A stretch of 21,898 bases of DNA from FEN-1297 sp964530445 (GTDB taxonomy: Bacteria; Bacteroidota; Ignavibacteria; Ignavibacteriales; Ignavibacteriaceae). Below the pieces are notes generated by a model. It was not told the DNA's origin. It saw only the letters and a program-made list of their open reading frames with translations, and did not search any database. Both the position numbers and the translations under genes were made by a program. The stretch covers positions 1 to 21,898 of the forward strand of contig CAZHBJ010000040.1 in assembly GCA_964530445.1 (NCBI GenBank), written 5' to 3'. The stretch's first letter is position 1. Each line of letters starts with the position of its first letter. Below are positions 1 through 6,527 of this stretch, piece by piece.

Positions 1-15
1 GTCTTTTAATGAACG

Positions 16-42
16 TCTAAAAAGCTGAATGGAGTTTTTAGA
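16..42. terminator. AT-rich hairpin, possible terminator of an upstream gene
   Basis: An 8-bp perfect inverted repeat TCTAAAAA / TTTTTAGA surrounds an 11-base loop. It lies before the first gene of the window and may end a transcript entering from the left. The stem is almost all A-T and is followed by mixed sequence rather than a T run, so the call is weak. Confidence 0.25.
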
Positions 43-111
43 TAATTGATTTTATGAAATGCTTTTGAAAATGTATGATAATAAAGAAGTTCATTGAAAG
101 AGGGTAATGAA

Positions 112-873
112 ATGAAAGATAAAATTAAAATAATGGTATTGAGTACACTATATTTATTCCTTGGCTTTGGTTTATTATTAGAACCTATTTATGCACAGGG
201 CAATATCAAAAAACCTTCGAACAGTAACATAAAAATATTTGTTGAATATAGATTGGCTAAAGATAACCTGCTGAAAGACGGTAATATAAAAGTAAATGTA
301 TCGGATAATAAAATAGTGCTTACCGGATCAGTGCCGACGTTATTCGATAAAAGATTAGCTGCGGATGAAACACAAAAGGTAGAAGATAGTCATATCGTTA
401 TAAATAAGATTCACGTTGTCAGTTCGAATTTTCCTTCCATAAAAATCATAAAAGCAGTTCAAAAACGAATATATAATAATGTATTTTACGGCATTTTCGA
501 TTGGGTAACGGTTCAAGATACCAACGGAATTGTAACATTAAACGGATGGGTGCATCTTCCCTGGTATGTAGAACAATTCCAAAGAGAAGCGGAAAAAGTT
601 AAAGGTGTGAAAAAGATAGTCAATAATATTAAACCAACCTTCGGACCGGGAAGGGTAGGAATAAGAGTCGCAAGATTAATTTACAACGATCCTGAGTTTG
701 CCGGAATGGAGTATATGGCGAATCCACCTATACACATTATTGTAAATAACGGAACAGTATTGTTGGAGGGAAATGTTATGTCTGTAGCACAGAGCGCTTG
801 GGCCGGGAATCTTGTCAGGTTTTATACCGACGCAGTTTCGGTTAAAAACAATCTGTATGCAGGCAAAGGTTAA
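112..873 (+). CDS. Secreted protein with three BON domains
   Basis: The ATG at 112 is preferred over an in-frame TTG at 94, because AGAGGG sits just before it and the protein then opens directly with a signal peptide (charged MKDKIK, hydrophobic core, likely cut after Ala28 in IYAQ). The mature part reads as three consecutive BON-like modules at about residues 40-105, 108-175 and 180-250. Each has the conserved V-x-G-x-V turn (VLTGSV, TLNGWV, LLEGNV) followed by a helix and a 'V..V.N.I' strand. BON domains of the OsmY type bind membrane or periplasmic surfaces and are often induced by osmotic or envelope stress. There is no catalytic motif, so a structural or protective periplasmic role is inferred. 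The gene stands alone; the next plus-strand gene is 354 bases away. Confidence 0.8.
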   Translation: MKDKIKIMVLSTLYLFLGFGLLLEPIYAQGNIKKPSNSNIKIFVEYRLAKDNLLKDGNIKVNVSDNKIVLTGSVPTLFDKRLAADETQKVEDSHIVINKIHVVSSNFPSIKIIKAVQKRIYNNVFYGIFDWVTVQDTNGIVTLNGWVHLPWYVEQFQREAEKVKGVKKIVNNIKPTFGPGRVGIRVARLIYNDPEFAGMEYMANPPIHIIVNNGTVLLEGNVMSVAQSAWAGNLVRFYTDAVSVKNNLYAGKG

Positions 874-883
874 AAACTAATTA

Positions 884-958
884 GTCGTAGAGTTATCTAT
901 TTAGGCGGAAAGCATAAAAATTTATTAGCTTGATCAACTAAATAGAATTCTCTACGAC
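884..958. repeat. Long imperfect inverted repeat (21-base arms)
   Basis: The arms are 884-904 and 938-958, 18 of 21 positions complementary, with the outer 9 (GTCGTAGAG / CTCTACGAC) perfect and a three-base internal mismatch. The 33-base interior contains a further bulged AAGC...GCTT dyad, so the whole 75 bases could fold into one long hairpin. It starts 11 bases after the BON gene. It has no T run, so it is either an RNA 3'-end structure or a small repeat element rather than a classical terminator. The rest of the 874-1227 gap shows no gene. Confidence 0.6.
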
Positions 959-1227
959 AACGATTTAAATCCTTAAAAGTTTTCATATCTTAATATAAAA
1001 ATCCAATACTTAGGTGAGCAATTCTAATTTCAGCAATCAACATTCATTTTAAAGTGATAAAAATAATTTCCGAATTAATTGGAATTGTTTAAAATAATTG
1101 CTTATTCTCCATAAGGATAAATTTTATTAATTATTTCCTCATTGCGAAACTACAATTTGCGGCATTAATATTTTTCTAATCGGGCATTGCATATTTAATC
1201 TAAAATAATTTGCGAAAGGCATAATAT

Positions 1228-1674
1228 ATGAAAACAGTTCATGAAATCTTGGAAAATAAAGGGAAGCAGATTTGGTCTATATCTCCAGATTCTACTGTTC
1301 TTGATGCGCTAAAGCTTATGGCGGAAAAAAAAATAGGCGCATTATTGGTGATTAAGGACGAGAATCTTGCCGGAAGTATGTCCGAAAGAGATTATGCAAG
1401 AAAAGTTATACTGCACGGAAAGTTTTCCAAAGATACGTTGGTAAGCGAAATAATGTCCTCAAAAGTACTATATGTAAATTCCGGGCTAAGTACGGAAGAG
1501 TGTATGGCATTGATGATCAGCAAACGGGTCAGACATTTGCCTGTAATCGATAGTGAAAAGCTTATCGGAATTATTTCAATCGGTGATATAGTCAAAGCAG
1601 TAATCGACGAAAAGGAATTTGTCATCGATCAGCTTGTGCATTATATAACCGGCGCGCCTAAATTAGCCGAATAA
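1228..1674 (+). CDS. CBS-domain pair protein
   Basis: A 148-residue stand-alone Bateman module: CBS1 at about residues 8-62 (VLDALKLMAEKKIGALLVI...GSMSERD) and CBS2 at about 73-130 (STEECMALMISKRVRHLPVID...LIGIISIGDIVKAVI). Such pairs bind adenosine nucleotides (AMP/ATP, SAM or similar) in the cleft between the domains and act as energy or stress sensors, usually on a partner protein. The acidic S/T-x-x-D ends (SERD, SIGD) that contact ribose are present in both repeats. No enzyme domain is fused and no obvious partner is adjacent. GAAAGG lies about 9 bases before the ATG. It converges with the next gene with only 13 bases between stop codons and no visible terminator hairpin. Confidence 0.85.
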   Translation: MKTVHEILENKGKQIWSISPDSTVLDALKLMAEKKIGALLVIKDENLAGSMSERDYARKVILHGKFSKDTLVSEIMSSKVLYVNSGLSTEECMALMISKRVRHLPVIDSEKLIGIISIGDIVKAVIDEKEFVIDQLVHYITGAPKLAE

Positions 1675-1687
1675 AAATTATATAATT

Positions 1688-2266
1688 TTATCTCGATCTT
1701 TTATACTTCCCTATTAATTCGCCTTCGCCGATTATATGACCCTGCATTGCTTTAAGCAACTGTGCTTTCATAGCTCCTGATCCGAGATGATGCAGAACGG
1801 TATCGAGCGCGTAAATTCTGAAAAAATATCTATGCGGATTTCCTGCAGGAGGACAAGGACCGCCGTACCCGATGTGTCCGAAACTATTAGTGCCTAACAA
1901 AATCTGATCGGATATATTTCTTGACGGTGTTACATCCTCATGAAGTTCTCTTACCGATGCGGGAATATTATAGATTACCCAGTGAACAAAATCTCCGCCC
2001 GGGGCATCCGGATCATCAACAATTATTGCAAAAGATTTTACATCTTTTAACTCCTCATCCCAATGGATTTGAGGGGAAATATTGGAACCTTCGCACGTGT
2101 ATTTGGACGGGATAAATTCACCATCCTTGAATGCTGTGCTGTATAACTTTATTTCCATTTTTTTATGATGTGTTTTTGTTTGTGATATTATAGGATTTGC
2201 GAATAAAAGGAATAATAATGCCGGTATTATTCTAAAAAATAATTCCGATGAAATAAACCTTCGCAT
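1688..2266 (-). CDS. Exported YbhB/YbcL-type PEBP family protein
   Basis: This is a Raf-kinase-inhibitor-like (phosphatidylethanolamine-binding protein) protein. The family signature is complete: DDPDAPGG at residues 84-91, HWVIYNIP at 95-102 and GYGGPCPP at 133-140, which together form the anion/ligand pocket, then a C-terminal helix region with GHIIGEGELIGKY. Residues 1-29 form a hydrophobic leader ending NPIISQ, so the product is probably periplasmic or a membrane-tethered form; an internal Met37 marks where cytosolic relatives begin. AAAGGA precedes the ATG by about 9 bases, supporting the long form. The biological ligand of bacterial PEBPs is unknown. The gene is transcribed alone, toward the CBS gene. 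Confidence 0.85.
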   Translation of the reverse strand: MRRFISSELFFRIIPALLFLLFANPIISQTKTHHKKMEIKLYSTAFKDGEFIPSKYTCEGSNISPQIHWDEELKDVKSFAIIVDDPDAPGGDFVHWVIYNIPASVRELHEDVTPSRNISDQILLGTNSFGHIGYGGPCPPAGNPHRYFFRIYALDTVLHHLGSGAMKAQLLKAMQGHIIGEGELIGKYKRSR

Positions 2267-2563
2267 ATTAAAATCCTTTATTATTTAGTAATAAATTAAG
2301 TTATAAAATTTTATTATTCCACTAAAAATTTAATTTTATGATATAAGAAACTTCCTAAAGGAATTTGCAATATTAAAATCATGCATATAGCTGATTTTTA
2401 AAATAATGTGCTTCCGATCTAATGATGTTTTTTTAAGGTTTATAAAGAAGATCTGTTTGGTTATATTAATATCGATCAAAAAAATTATAAATTGCTATAC
2501 CATCTTCTGCGGATATATTCGGTTATTAATTTTCATGTTAAAAATTAAATTTAAGGAATTGAA

Positions 2564-2677
2564 ATGCATACGCCCGTTATCTTAATTTTAGTCGGAGTAT
2601 TTAGTGCAGTTGCCGTAACTCAAATTCTAATCTTTAGGAGCTACCTGAAACATAGGAGAGAAGAATTCAAAAAATAA
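2564..2677 (+). CDS. Small single-span membrane protein, 37 residues
   Basis: This ORF is short and easily missed. The predicted product starts MHTPVILILVGVFSAVAV, continues with a hydrophobic stretch to about residue 24, and ends in a strongly basic tail (RSYLKHRREEFKK). That pattern fits an N-out/C-in single transmembrane micro-protein. Supporting context: AAGGAA 7 bases before the ATG; a TTGCTA (2492-2497) / TATATT (2514-2519) promoter-like pair with a 16-base spacer upstream; and a 12-bp hairpin 7 bases after the stop. It lies in an otherwise empty 815-base gap (2267-3081). I do not recognise a family. Confidence 0.5.
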   Translation: MHTPVILILVGVFSAVAVTQILIFRSYLKHRREEFKK

Positions 2678-2684
2678 TTGGAAT

Positions 2685-2715
2685 AGAACTATTTTTCATA
2701 CATAAAAATGGTTCT
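2685..2715 (+). terminator. Hairpin after the small membrane ORF
   Basis: Arms 2685-2696 and 2704-2715 form a 12-bp stem with one G-U wobble around a 7-base loop, beginning 7 bases past the stop at 2677. There is no long T run downstream, so it may be a 3'-end stabiliser or a weak terminator. The remaining gap to 3081 holds only a 10-base direct repeat (TAAAGCATGG at 2801 and 2871) and no gene that I can support. Confidence 0.45.
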
Positions 2716-3081
2716 TATCGAAAATTCATACTCTGTTGAAAATAATTTGCAAGCTATTAAATTTAAATTTCATTTTGAAAATCTTCATTGCTATTTAAAA
2801 TAAAGCATGGGAAATAGATACTTCATTAAATATTACCTTAATATATCCTTTATAATTTGAAAACATTTTATAAAGCATGGCTTCTTTTCTCCCTAATCAT
2901 ATCTTTTTAATATTGCTCTAAAACACTTTTCATATCTTTTATATTGAACTATAAAGCCCATATAATTATTTTGTCATAACTTCATGCGGATATTACTAGT
3001 TTAATCAAATCGATTGAATACTTGTTTTTACATTTGTTAATACAACTTCAAAATTAAAAATTAAATAAAAAGGACAATAAA

Positions 3082-3894
3082 ATGCGAACATTCTTTCAAA
3101 GAAAACTTTTATCGATAACCGGTATAATATTGATATTATCAATATTGGTAATAGGATTACTAAATATCCGGCATTTTAATATTACAATAAACAAAGCCGG
3201 TGTAACATTAGCCGATTTGCCTTCATTAAATTTTATCGAAAGCAATAGTCCTGTAAAAAGGACTATAAACAATAAACCGGATAAAAAAGAAACTACGTTG
3301 AATGAAAAGGTTGCCAAAGCTTACGGCGTTGATGCTTTCTCAAAGGTTAAAAAGATTGATTACACATTTAACGTAGAATTCGGCGGAAAGAAAATGAGCA
3401 GGAAGTGGGAGTGGTATCCGAAGACAAAGGAAATAACTTATTGGGGAAAGGACAAAGACGGCAAGGATGTAACTCTAACATATAACCGCAAAGATAAAAT
3501 GGATGCAAAGACAAAAAAAATAGATGCCGCTTTTATTAACGATAATTATTGGCTCTTATTCCCGTTTCATTTAATATGGGATACTAATGTTAAGTTTACG
3601 GATGAAGGAATGAAAAAATATCCTATTGGAAAAGGGAAGGGCAGGTGTTTGATAGTTCAGTATTCTAACAAAGTCGGCTATACTCCCGGCGATCAATTTG
3701 ATTTATATTTGAATAAAGACAATATGATTCATCAATGGGTTTATTTACACGGCGGAAGTAAAAAGCATCCTTTCCCGGCTACATGGGAGGGGAATAAAAG
3801 TTATAACGGATTTACTATTTCAACCACACATAGTGGCCCGGATAAAAAATTCAAATTATGGTTCAGCGGAATTAAGGTTGATTTCGAAAAATAA
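3082..3894 (+). CDS. Membrane-anchored or exported protein of unknown function
   Basis: The 270-residue product begins with a basic N-terminus and one hydrophobic segment (about residues 8-27), without a clear cleavage site, so a signal anchor is likely. A linker rich in Lys/Asn (about 55-75) leads to a compact domain of about 195 residues. That domain has alternating strands, many aromatic residues (WEWYPK, ITYWGK, NYWLLFPFHLIWD, HQWVYLHGG, FKLWFSGIK) and no Cys pair or catalytic triad. The pattern resembles the half-barrel LolA/outer-membrane lipoprotein-sorting-like proteins common in Bacteroidota, but this is a resemblance only. AAAGGA precedes the ATG. The gene is followed within 30 bases by a strong terminator shared with the converging sigma operon. 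Confidence 0.65.
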   Translation: MRTFFQRKLLSITGIILILSILVIGLLNIRHFNITINKAGVTLADLPSLNFIESNSPVKRTINNKPDKKETTLNEKVAKAYGVDAFSKVKKIDYTFNVEFGGKKMSRKWEWYPKTKEITYWGKDKDGKDVTLTYNRKDKMDAKTKKIDAAFINDNYWLLFPFHLIWDTNVKFTDEGMKKYPIGKGKGRCLIVQYSNKVGYTPGDQFDLYLNKDNMIHQWVYLHGGSKKHPFPATWEGNKSYNGFTISTTHSGPDKKFKLWFSGIKVDFEK

Positions 3895-3923
3895 TTTAGA
3901 GCAGAATAAATATTATAAAATTA

Positions 3924-3947
3924 AAAACCCGCTAAACAGCGGGTTTT
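3924..3947. terminator. Bidirectional intrinsic terminator
   Basis: A 10-bp perfect stem (AAAACCCGCT / AGCGGGTTTT) with loop AAAC, GC-rich in the middle and flanked by A on the left and T on the right, so it can work in both directions. It lies between the converging plus gene (stop 3894) and minus operon (stop 3980). Confidence 0.9.
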
Positions 3948-3979
3948 ACTTTCTATAAATCGCGTGTTAAAGATTCTTA

Positions 3980-4537
3980 TTAATTAAATGCAAATGAATG
4001 ACCGAGGTTAAATCCTTTTTCTCTTATTGCCGTTTCCAGAACTTTTTCAAGATTTCCTTTTACTTGAACCAGCGTCAGCTCCCGGTGGTTTAAGCTTACT
4101 ACAAACAGTTCTTTTAATTCGTTGCCATTTATAATCTTTACATACACACCTGTAACTTCTTTATTGCAGCGACTCCTTACTACATATTGCCACCCATTTC
4201 CCGTCATCTGCGAATCAATATCCTCCAATATTTTAAAACTATTGTTAAAAGACGAAGAGTGATGGTTCTTATATACTCCTATTTGAACATGCGAAATGTT
4301 ATCGAGTATTTCCTTTGCATTCCGGTCGTTATCATCCGTTTTTACTACGGCTTTTGCAATTGATATTCCTAATGATCCGACTGAAAGTTCCACATCGGTG
4401 TAGTAACGATTCCCGGTTGATGAAAGAATTTTGTTTTTAAGACTGGAAAAATTTCCATCAACACCAAAGCAGCCTACAAATAAGGTGCTTGAAAGCAATA
4501 TAATTATAAAGGGCGAAATAGTTAAAAACTTTTTCAT
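3980..4537 (-). CDS. DUF4252-like lipoprotein
   Basis: The last gene of the sigma-factor operon. It has a lipoprotein leader with lipobox LFVGC (Cys23 would be acylated), then about 160 residues with the DUF4252 pattern: a segment around NISHVQIGVYKN, then 'G W x Y V V R S R ... V T G V Y V K I' and a C-terminal strand 'ELTLVQVKGNL'. It parallels the upstream gene product (NWDRIVKVRSDKENTNVYIKT...FVNIVGHI), so the two are probably ancient tandem duplicates. DUF4252 proteins commonly sit behind ECF sigma/anti-sigma pairs in Bacteroidota; their molecular role is not established. A position in the envelope as an effector or sensor of the sigma system is inferred. The upstream gene ends 11 bases before this start, with GGAGG between. 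Confidence 0.75.
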   Translation of the reverse strand: MKKFLTISPFIIILLSSTLFVGCFGVDGNFSSLKNKILSSTGNRYYTDVELSVGSLGISIAKAVVKTDDNDRNAKEILDNISHVQIGVYKNHHSSSFNNSFKILEDIDSQMTGNGWQYVVRSRCNKEVTGVYVKIINGNELKELFVVSLNHRELTLVQVKGNLEKVLETAIREKGFNLGHSFAFN

Positions 4538-4548
4538 TTTATCCTCCT

Positions 4549-5103
4549 TTATTTATGAATATTTTCAAGCGATGGAATATCAAACTTGCTGCCGAGTCTC
4601 CCCAAAGCGTCCATATCAATATGTCCGACAATGTTAACGAATGCAGATTCGCCGTCCTTTTCCAGAGATGTTACTACCAGACCGACGATTGTTTTCTGAT
4701 CCGGAGTAGTTTTTATGTAAACATTGGTATTCTCTTTATCGCTTCGTACCTTAACAATACGGTCCCAGTTTTTACTAGTAAGCAAGTTATCGATTTTGTC
4801 TATTTTACTCATCAATTGATCGGAATTTTTAGCATTTGCATCGAATGAATAGACTTTAATTAATTTTAAGCCTCTTAACATTTGAGATAATTCGGGGTCG
4901 CTTTTTTCAGTAAGATTACTGACCATTTTCATTAAGTAACCTTCAACATTTACTTCGGTAACATTGTCGCTTTTCATAAATGAAGTAAGATTACCGAAAT
5001 CTACGTAGCCCGGTTCATTCGAATAATCGTTCTTATCTTGAGCATACAAACTCAGCGAAAATGTAATTATGGACAGCAAAAGTATTTTGATTACGGTTTT
5101 CAT
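4549..5103 (-). CDS. DUF4252-domain exported protein
   Basis: A signal peptide (MKTVIKILLLSIITFSLSLYAQ, cleavage near Ala21) is followed by a DUF4252 domain of about 150 residues: GYVDFGNLTSF, VEVNVEGYL-type strand, LKLIKVYSFDAN, a helix DQLMSKIDKIDNLL, then NWDRIVKVRSDKENTNVYIK and a final strand SAFVNIVGHID. There is no lipobox, unlike its neighbour, so this copy is probably soluble in the periplasm or released. Its Shine-Dalgarno GGAGG overlaps the last codons and stop (GGA-GGA-TAA) of the anti-sigma gene, with one base between the two genes, which implies translational coupling. The 17 bases from the ribosome site through codon 2 are identical to those of the next DUF4252 gene. The function is unknown. 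Confidence 0.8.
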   Translation of the reverse strand: MKTVIKILLLSIITFSLSLYAQDKNDYSNEPGYVDFGNLTSFMKSDNVTEVNVEGYLMKMVSNLTEKSDPELSQMLRGLKLIKVYSFDANAKNSDQLMSKIDKIDNLLTSKNWDRIVKVRSDKENTNVYIKTTPDQKTIVGLVVTSLEKDGESAFVNIVGHIDMDALGRLGSKFDIPSLENIHK

Positions 5104-5104
5104 T

Positions 5105-5635
5105 TTATCCTCCGTTTAATAAATTATTTACAACGTTCATGCCCTTTTTAATAGGCGGGGCAACCTGTTTATCCAGTACATCATACGTAATTGTATTTTG
5201 TGTTTTCTTAAAGATTTTTCCTACCAAACCCAATGATTGCTTAACCTGCATTTCGGCAGTTAAAACTTCGGCTTTTGAATATTTTTGCCTCTGGTTAGGC
5301 TGCCTGAATATTAATAAAGCTGCAATCGCAATAATTATTGCCAATGCCGCAGATGAATAAACCGGTTTTTGAAAAACTATTGAATATTTAACCGGCGCTT
5401 TCTCTTTCCTAATTTGTGCTTCGGCATTTTCTATAATATTATCTGGGCATTTATTAAAAGCAATATCTTTAACTTCAACCGCCGTTGCCTTGTATTCATC
5501 CAAAAGTTTTTTCACTTGAGGATTTTTTTTTGCATCCCTATAAACAATTAGTTTATCTAAAATACCTGCATCTCCGTAAGCAACGGAAATAATTTTATCC
5601 AGATACTTATCGTCAATAATTTTCTGTTGTTTCAT
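5105..5635 (-). CDS. Probable membrane anti-sigma factor
   Basis: The 176-residue product has a cytoplasmic N-terminal part of about 93 residues, mostly helical and with no zinc-binding HxxxCxxC motif, one transmembrane helix at about 94-110 (SAALAIIIAIAALLIF), and a periplasmic tail of about 65 residues. Its start codon lies inside the 3' end of the ECF sigma gene (23-base overlap), and the two DUF4252 genes follow. Sigma/anti-sigma pairs with this arrangement and topology are standard: the N-terminal part would sequester the sigma factor and the outer tail would sense the envelope. Assignment rests on position and topology rather than on a recognised anti-sigma domain. A structural scaffold for the DUF4252 proteins is the alternative. 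Confidence 0.7.
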   Translation of the reverse strand: MKQQKIIDDKYLDKIISVAYGDAGILDKLIVYRDAKKNPQVKKLLDEYKATAVEVKDIAFNKCPDNIIENAEAQIRKEKAPVKYSIVFQKPVYSSAALAIIIAIAALLIFRQPNQRQKYSKAEVLTAEMQVKQSLGLVGKIFKKTQNTITYDVLDKQVAPPIKKGMNVVNNLLNGG

Positions 5636-6152
5636 GTTTAAACTCTCTTAATTCTTCCTGAAGTTTTTTTCTTGCTCTTAAAAGGTATACCCGTACGCTG
5701 TTAAGCGGTAAATTTAGTATTTCGCTGATCTCTTTATATTTTAAACCCTGCAGTTCGTACATAACAAAAATACTTTTAAAATTTTCAGGCAATTTTTCTA
5801 TCGCTTCATGTATTTTTTCTTTTAATATTTCACGTCTCGTTTCCAATTCAGGGTCGCTGAACCTGTCATTATTTTGAATTCTCTCTTTGGAATCTTCATC
5901 AATAACATATTCTCTCTCAGTTGCCAACTTTCGCCTCCTTAAATAATCAAGACATAAATTATGTGTTGTTTTCATTATCCAGGATTTAGCAGCATTTGCA
6001 TCAAATTTTTCGAAGTTATTCCAGATTCTGATGAATACCTCTTGAGTAACATCATCTGCGTCCAACTTGTTTCTTAGCATATAAAGAGAATAACTGTAAA
6101 TTCTGTTTTTATGCTGCTGAATCAATAGCTTATATCTTAGAGACTTCAACAT
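5613..6152 (-). CDS. ECF RNA polymerase sigma factor (sigma-70 family)
   Basis: A 179-residue extracytoplasmic-function sigma factor. Region 2 spans about residues 9-75, with DADDVTQEVFIRIWNNFEKF (region 2.2 core-binding) and SWIMKTTHNLCLDYLRRRK (2.3/2.4, -10 recognition). A charged linker follows, then region 4 at about 118-165 with LPENFKSIFVMYELQGLKYKE and the helix-turn-helix EILNLPLNSVRVYLLRARKKLQEEL that reads the -35 element. Length and lack of region 3 are typical of ECF factors. It heads an operon with the membrane anti-sigma-like protein and two DUF4252 proteins. An ECF-type promoter lies directly upstream, and the start codon is only 11 bases past its -10 element with no Shine-Dalgarno, so the mRNA may be almost leaderless. 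Confidence 0.92.
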   Translation of the reverse strand: MLKSLRYKLLIQQHKNRIYSYSLYMLRNKLDADDVTQEVFIRIWNNFEKFDANAAKSWIMKTTHNLCLDYLRRRKLATEREYVIDEDSKERIQNNDRFSDPELETRREILKEKIHEAIEKLPENFKSIFVMYELQGLKYKEISEILNLPLNSVRVYLLRARKKLQEELREFKHETTENY

Positions 6153-6163
6153 CTTTTTAATTA

Positions 6164-6191
6164 TAGACGAAATGAATATTTAAATAGTTAC
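6164..6191 (-). promoter_or_regulatory. Candidate ECF-type promoter of the sigma operon
   Basis: Reading the minus strand, GTAAC (6191-6187) is followed by 17 bases and CGTCTA (6169-6164). This is the AAC ... CGTC layout used by many ECF sigma factors and fits autoregulation by the downstream sigma. The expected transcript start would fall 5-8 bases from the sigma ATG. Confidence 0.5.
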
Positions 6192-6527
6192 AATTAGAAA
6201 AAAAATTATTTATGTATTTTTCTTAAAAATTAAGCTTTTTAAAATTGAATGTTTCTTAATCTTTTAATTATCATATATATGAATGCAAAACATAAAGGTA
6301 AACGTGTTTTAAGAATATCGGATTTTCTTCAATAAATCAAAATAATTCATTTAACCGGTATAATACCGCTAATGGATGGTTGGATACAAATCTTAACTTT
6401 CCAAAGCGAAATAGCCGAAGCATTTTTATACTAAAGGGACACGAAAATATAGCTCTGGAAATTTGATTATCAATTAGTTTAATAATAAGTTCAAACTTAA
6501 TTATAAAATACATTTCATTTTTAATTG
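6192..6527. other. Gene-free AT-rich spacer with a small dyad
   Basis: This divergent gap lies between the sigma operon and the beta-CASP gene. It contains one 13-base dyad, CGGTAT-A-ATACCG (6356-6368), which could be an operator or part of a promoter for the plus-strand gene. A 20-codon ORF from 6373 lacks a ribosome site. Nothing else can be supported. Confidence 0.3.

Noticed and set aside
94..111. Upstream TTG start for the BON-domain gene.
   Set aside because: It would add six residues before the signal peptide and place the Shine-Dalgarno-like AGAGGG inside the coding region; ATG at 112 is better.
2801..2880. Ten-base direct repeat TAAAGCATGG at 2801 and 2871 in the gap before the anchored protein gene.
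   Set aside because: Only two short copies 70 bases apart in AT-rich DNA; no surrounding similarity, so not called as an operator or element.
6373..6435. A 20-codon plus-strand ORF (MDGWIQILTFQSEIAEAFLY) upstream of the beta-CASP gene, vaguely like the start of small DUF2007-type proteins.
   Set aside because: No ribosome site, very short, and the match would need a frameshift to continue. Treated as chance or an untestable remnant.
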